NCBI GenBank assembly: GCA_030636125.1
Contig: DAOVXM010000089.1
Coordinates: forward strand, 1 to 8,258
Direction: 5' to 3'
Source of the DNA: Chloroflexota bacterium
GTDB taxonomy: Bacteria > Chloroflexota > Anaerolineae > Anaerolineales > UBA4823
Length of the DNA stretch: 8,258 nt
Below the pieces are notes generated by a model. The model had not been told where the DNA came from, did not search any database, and was given only the letters and a program-made list of their open reading frames with translations. Both the position numbers and the translations under genes were made by a program. The first letter of the stretch is position 1. Every line of letters starts with the position of its first letter. Below, piece after piece: positions 5,731 through 8,258 of this stretch.

Positions 5731-8258
5731 GATCTTTTTCTTCTGACTTCTTCGACGATTTTCGCTTCTTGGGTTTGGGTTTGATGGGGAACGATTCCAA
5801 GGCGGCATTGAGAACATCATCAACCGTCTCAGCATAAACAAAGTCGATCTCTTTCCGCACTTCCTCGGGTAGGTCCTCCAAATCCGCTTCGTTCCGGGCT
5901 GGCAAGATGACGGTTTTTAATCTGGAGCGATGTGCAGCCAAAACCTTCTCTTTGATGCCCCCAACTGGCAATACCTGACCACGCAGGGTTATCTCGCCAG
6001 TCATTCCCACATCCGCGCGTACAGGACAGCCGCAAACAAGAGAAACCAGCGCAGTAGCCATCGTCACTCCGGCTGAAGGTCCGTCTTTGGGTTGGGCTCC
6101 GGTCGGGACATGCAAGTGGATATCTGAATTCTCAAAGAAATCCGAGTCGAGCCCCAGGCTCTCGCTCCTTGAACGCACATACGAGAGGGCTGCACTCGCA
6201 GATTCTTGCATCACATTGCCTAAGGAGCCCGTTACTTGAAAGCCTTTTCCACCGGGCATGCTGGTGGCTTCAATAAACAAAATGTCTCCACCCACCGGCG
6301 TCCAGGCCAAGCCGGTCGCAACGCCAGGGACAGAAGTTCGCTCTGCGATTTCCTCAGTGCCGAAATACGATGGCTGTCCAAGATACTCACGAACCTGCTC
6401 AGGAGTGATCTCAATCTGATCAGCTTTTCCCTCAGCTATTTTCGTCACTACTTTCCGGCACACCCCACCAATTTCCCGTTCGAGGTTGCGTACTCCAGCT
6501 TCGCGTGTATATGAGCGGATGATACTTTGAAGAGCATCCTTGGTAAACACGACTTCCTCTGGTCTCAGCCCATTCTCCTTTACCTGGCGCGGGATAAGAT
6601 ATTCTTGTGCAATGGCGATCTTCTCGCGTTCGGTATAACCAGAGAGGCGGATGATCTCCATCCGGTCGCGCAGTGGTCCTGGAATAGACTCTAATGAATT
6701 CCCGGTAGTGATAAACATCACCTGAGAGAGGTCGAAGGCAACTTCCAGATAGTGGTCACGAAATTCAGCATTTTGCTCTGGATCAAGCACTTCTAATAAA
6801 GCCGAGGCAGGGTCCCCATGGAAATCGAAAACGAGTTTATCTACCTCATCCAGCATAAAAACCGGGTTGCGTGACTCCACCCTGCGTAACGCCTGAAGAA
6901 TCCGTCCCGGCATAGCACCGATATAGGTGCGCCGGTGTCCGCGTATCTCAGCTTCGTCCCGCATCCCACCTAAAGAGGTACGGAAGAACTTGCGTCCCAT
7001 CGCATGAGCAATCGACCGCCCCAAAGAGGTTTTACCTACCCCAGGTGGGCCAATAAAGCACAAGATAACACCCTCACGGATGCGGCGAATATCATCTTGG
7101 GGTTCAGTGGTGAGCTCTTCAGCACGTTCCTGGCGCAGTTTACGCACAGCCAAATACTCTAGTATGCGTTCCTTAATATCCTCCAGACCGTAATGGTCCT
7201 GATCTAGCACTTGCCGTGCATGGGAGATGTCCAGATTGTCATCCGTGGTTGCTGACCAGGGTAGCGATACCAGCCAGTCCAGATATGTACGGATGACTCC
7301 ATACTCCGCCGCGGCTGTGGGTAAACGGGATAGCCTGTCGAGTTCACGACGAGCTTGCTTATCAGCCTCCTCCGGCATTTTCACCTTTTCAATCTTTTGA
7401 CGGAACTCATCCACTTCGACTGCTTGCTCGTCTCCCTCACCTAACTCCTTCTGGATCGCCTTGAGTTGTTCGCGCAAGAAATATTCTCGCTGAACCTTCT
7501 CAATCTCCGAACGGGCTTCGTTCTGGATTTTTTGACCTATCTCCAGCACTTCTACTTCACGCGCTAAGATGCCCACCAGCTTGTGCAGTTTTTCAGAGAC
7601 CTTGTCTAGTTCCAATAATGCCTGGGCATCTTCCAGTTCCATGCGCTGGAAATTTGCTATAGTATAGACAGTCTGTAATGGATCATCCAAAGAAAGCACC
7701 GAATCCACCAGCTCTCGCGGCAGTGCAGTAATTAACTCGGCTATCCGTTCGAATTGACCACGCGCATTGCGCGCCAGCGCCTCGACTTCAGCACCCACTT
7801 CTTCATCTTCGGGGATCAATTGAATGTTTGCTTTCAGATATGGTTCCAATTGATCGAATTCCCCCAATCTAAAACGCGATAGACCCTGGACAACCAGGCG
7901 AATCGTGTCGTCTGGGGCGCGGAAAAGACGATGCACCATGGCAACTGTGCCAACCGGAAACAAATCTTGAGGTTCGGGGGTTTCCAATTCAGGGTTGCGA
8001 GATGCGATCAAACCAATCAACCGCTCCTCGCTTGCTACCACGTCATCGACAAGGCGGATAGAGCGCGGCTGTCCGATTGTCAATGGGACCGCAGTCTGAG
8101 GGTATACCACCAACCCACGCAGCGGCATAATGGGGAGTACAGTGGGGATTTGGGACTCGTCCAGCTCAGTTTCTGAGAGAATTTCCTCAGAGGCTGTTTG
8201 TTTTTCCTGGTCGGTCTGAGGGAGGAGAGAGGCAAAAAACAATTCTTCGACATCCAGA
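5723..8258 (-). CDS. lon: ATP-dependent Lon protease (5' end probably cut by the window edge)
   Basis: Lon is a cytoplasmic AAA+ serine protease that degrades misfolded and short-lived regulatory proteins. Numbering is from a TTG at 8240-8242. An acidic leader precedes the LON N-domain (about 33-225), followed by a coiled linker with [16 protein letters not shown]. The AAA+ module has Walker [10 protein letters not shown] (398-406), Walker [10 protein letters not shown] (461-469) and the sensor region [15 protein letters not shown]. The LonA protease domain carries the catalytic dyad Ser723 ([10 protein letters not shown]) and Lys764 (GGIKEK). The C-terminus is a lysine-rich tail ([19 protein letters not shown]). 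All key residues are intact. The frame remains open from the TTG to the right edge (reading LDVEEL), and the TTG lacks a clear ribosome site, so the true start is probably outside the window. The lon promoter, and any heat-shock control, would also lie outside. The stop overlaps the receiver gene by 8 bp. Confidence 0.97.
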   Translation of the reverse strand, partial: LDVEELFFASLLPQTDQEKQTASEEILSETELDESQIPTVLPIMPLRGLVVYPQTAVPLTIGQPRSIRLVDDVVASEERLIGLIASRNPELETPEPQDLFPVGTVAMVHRLFRAPDDTIRLVVQGLSRFRLGEFDQLEPYLKANIQLIPEDEEVGAEVEALARNARGQFERIAELITALPRELVDSVLSLDDPLQTVYTIANFQRMELEDAQALLELDKVSEKLHKLVGILAREVEVLEIGQKIQNEARSEIEKVQREYFLREQLKAIQKELGEGDEQAVEVDEFRQKIEKVKMPEEADKQARRELDRLSRLPTAAAEYGVIRTYLDWLVSLPWSATTDDNLDISHARQVLDQDHYGLEDIKERILEYLAVRKLRQERAEELTTEPQDDIRRIREGVILCFIGPPGVGKTSLGRSIAHAMGRKFFRTSLGGMRDEAEIRGHRRTYIGAMPGRILQALRRVESRNPVFMLDEVDKLVFDFHGDPASALLEVLDPEQNAEFRDHYLEVAFDLSQVMFITTGNSLESIPGPLRDRMEIIRLSGYTEREKIAIAQEYLIPRQVKENGLRPEEVVFTKDALQSIIRSYTREAGVRNLEREIGGVCRKVVTKIAEGKADQIEITPEQVREYLGQPSYFGTEEIAERTSVPGVATGLAWTPVGGDILFIEATSMPGGKGFQVTGSLGNVMQESASAALSYVRSRSESLGLDSDFFENSDIHLHVPTGAQPKDGPSAGVTMATALVSLVCGCPVRADVGMTGEITLRGQVLPVGGIKEKVLAAHRSRLKTVILPARNEADLEDLPEEVRKEIDFVYAETVDDVLNAALESFPIKPKPKKRKSSKKSEEKDHA

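Noticed and set aside
5731..5841. N-terminal extension of the response regulator (37 residues)
   Set aside because: It lies wholly within the lon coding region in another frame and has a basic, low-complexity sequence unlike any receiver. The fold starts at [10 protein letters not shown].
5829..6035. Short minus-strand open frame inside lon
   Set aside because: It overlaps the conserved Lon protease domain in another frame and has no recognisable domain, so it is a shadow. The same holds for the frames at 6232-6414 (minus), 6236-6514 (plus) and 7931-8176 (plus).
8240..8242. TTG as the true lon start
   Set aside because: There is no clear Shine-Dalgarno site, and the frame stays open to the window edge. 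A start outside the window is more likely.

Overview
All seven genes in this 8.3 kb window lie on the minus strand, so transcription runs from high to low coordinates. Bacterial signals are plain: two good sigma70-type promoters, Shine-Dalgarno sites and overlapping stop/start codons. There is no rRNA, tRNA, CRISPR array or transposase. Base composition is moderate and even. The gene set and protein style (long acidic-leader Lon, PHP-Schlafen fusion, PAS/MBL pair) remind me of Chloroflexota, but that is a weak inference that only a similarity search could settle.

In transcription order the window holds: lon (5723-8258, its 5' end probably cut by the window edge); a stand-alone receiver-domain response regulator (5365-5730) whose ATG lies inside the last codons of lon; a three-part protein of about 580 residues with a PHP metal-hydrolase domain, a Schlafen/AlbA_2 domain and an unrecognised C-terminal region (3529-5274); a MogA/gephyrin-G type molybdopterin adenylyltransferase (2931-3434); and type I signal peptidase lepB (2256-2855). 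LepB has its own TATAAT promoter and is followed by a perfect 15-bp hairpin that ends the unit.

The 325-bp gap 1931-2255 separates this block from a second unit. It contains the lepB terminator, a 7-bp inverted repeat in an activator-like position, a TTGATG-17-TATGAT promoter and a leader of about 143 nt. The second unit encodes a stand-alone PAS-domain protein (1538-1930), coupled by a GTGA overlap to an MBL-fold metallo-hydrolase (699-1541), and then the N-terminal half of an MFS transporter (1-653) that runs off the window.

Lon, LepB and MogA are ordinary housekeeping proteins. The parts worth a second look are the PHP-AlbA_2 fusion with its unknown C-terminus, the PAS/MBL pair as a possible small sensor-hydrolase module, and the lon-receiver overlap. 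I see no complete defence island or mobile element.
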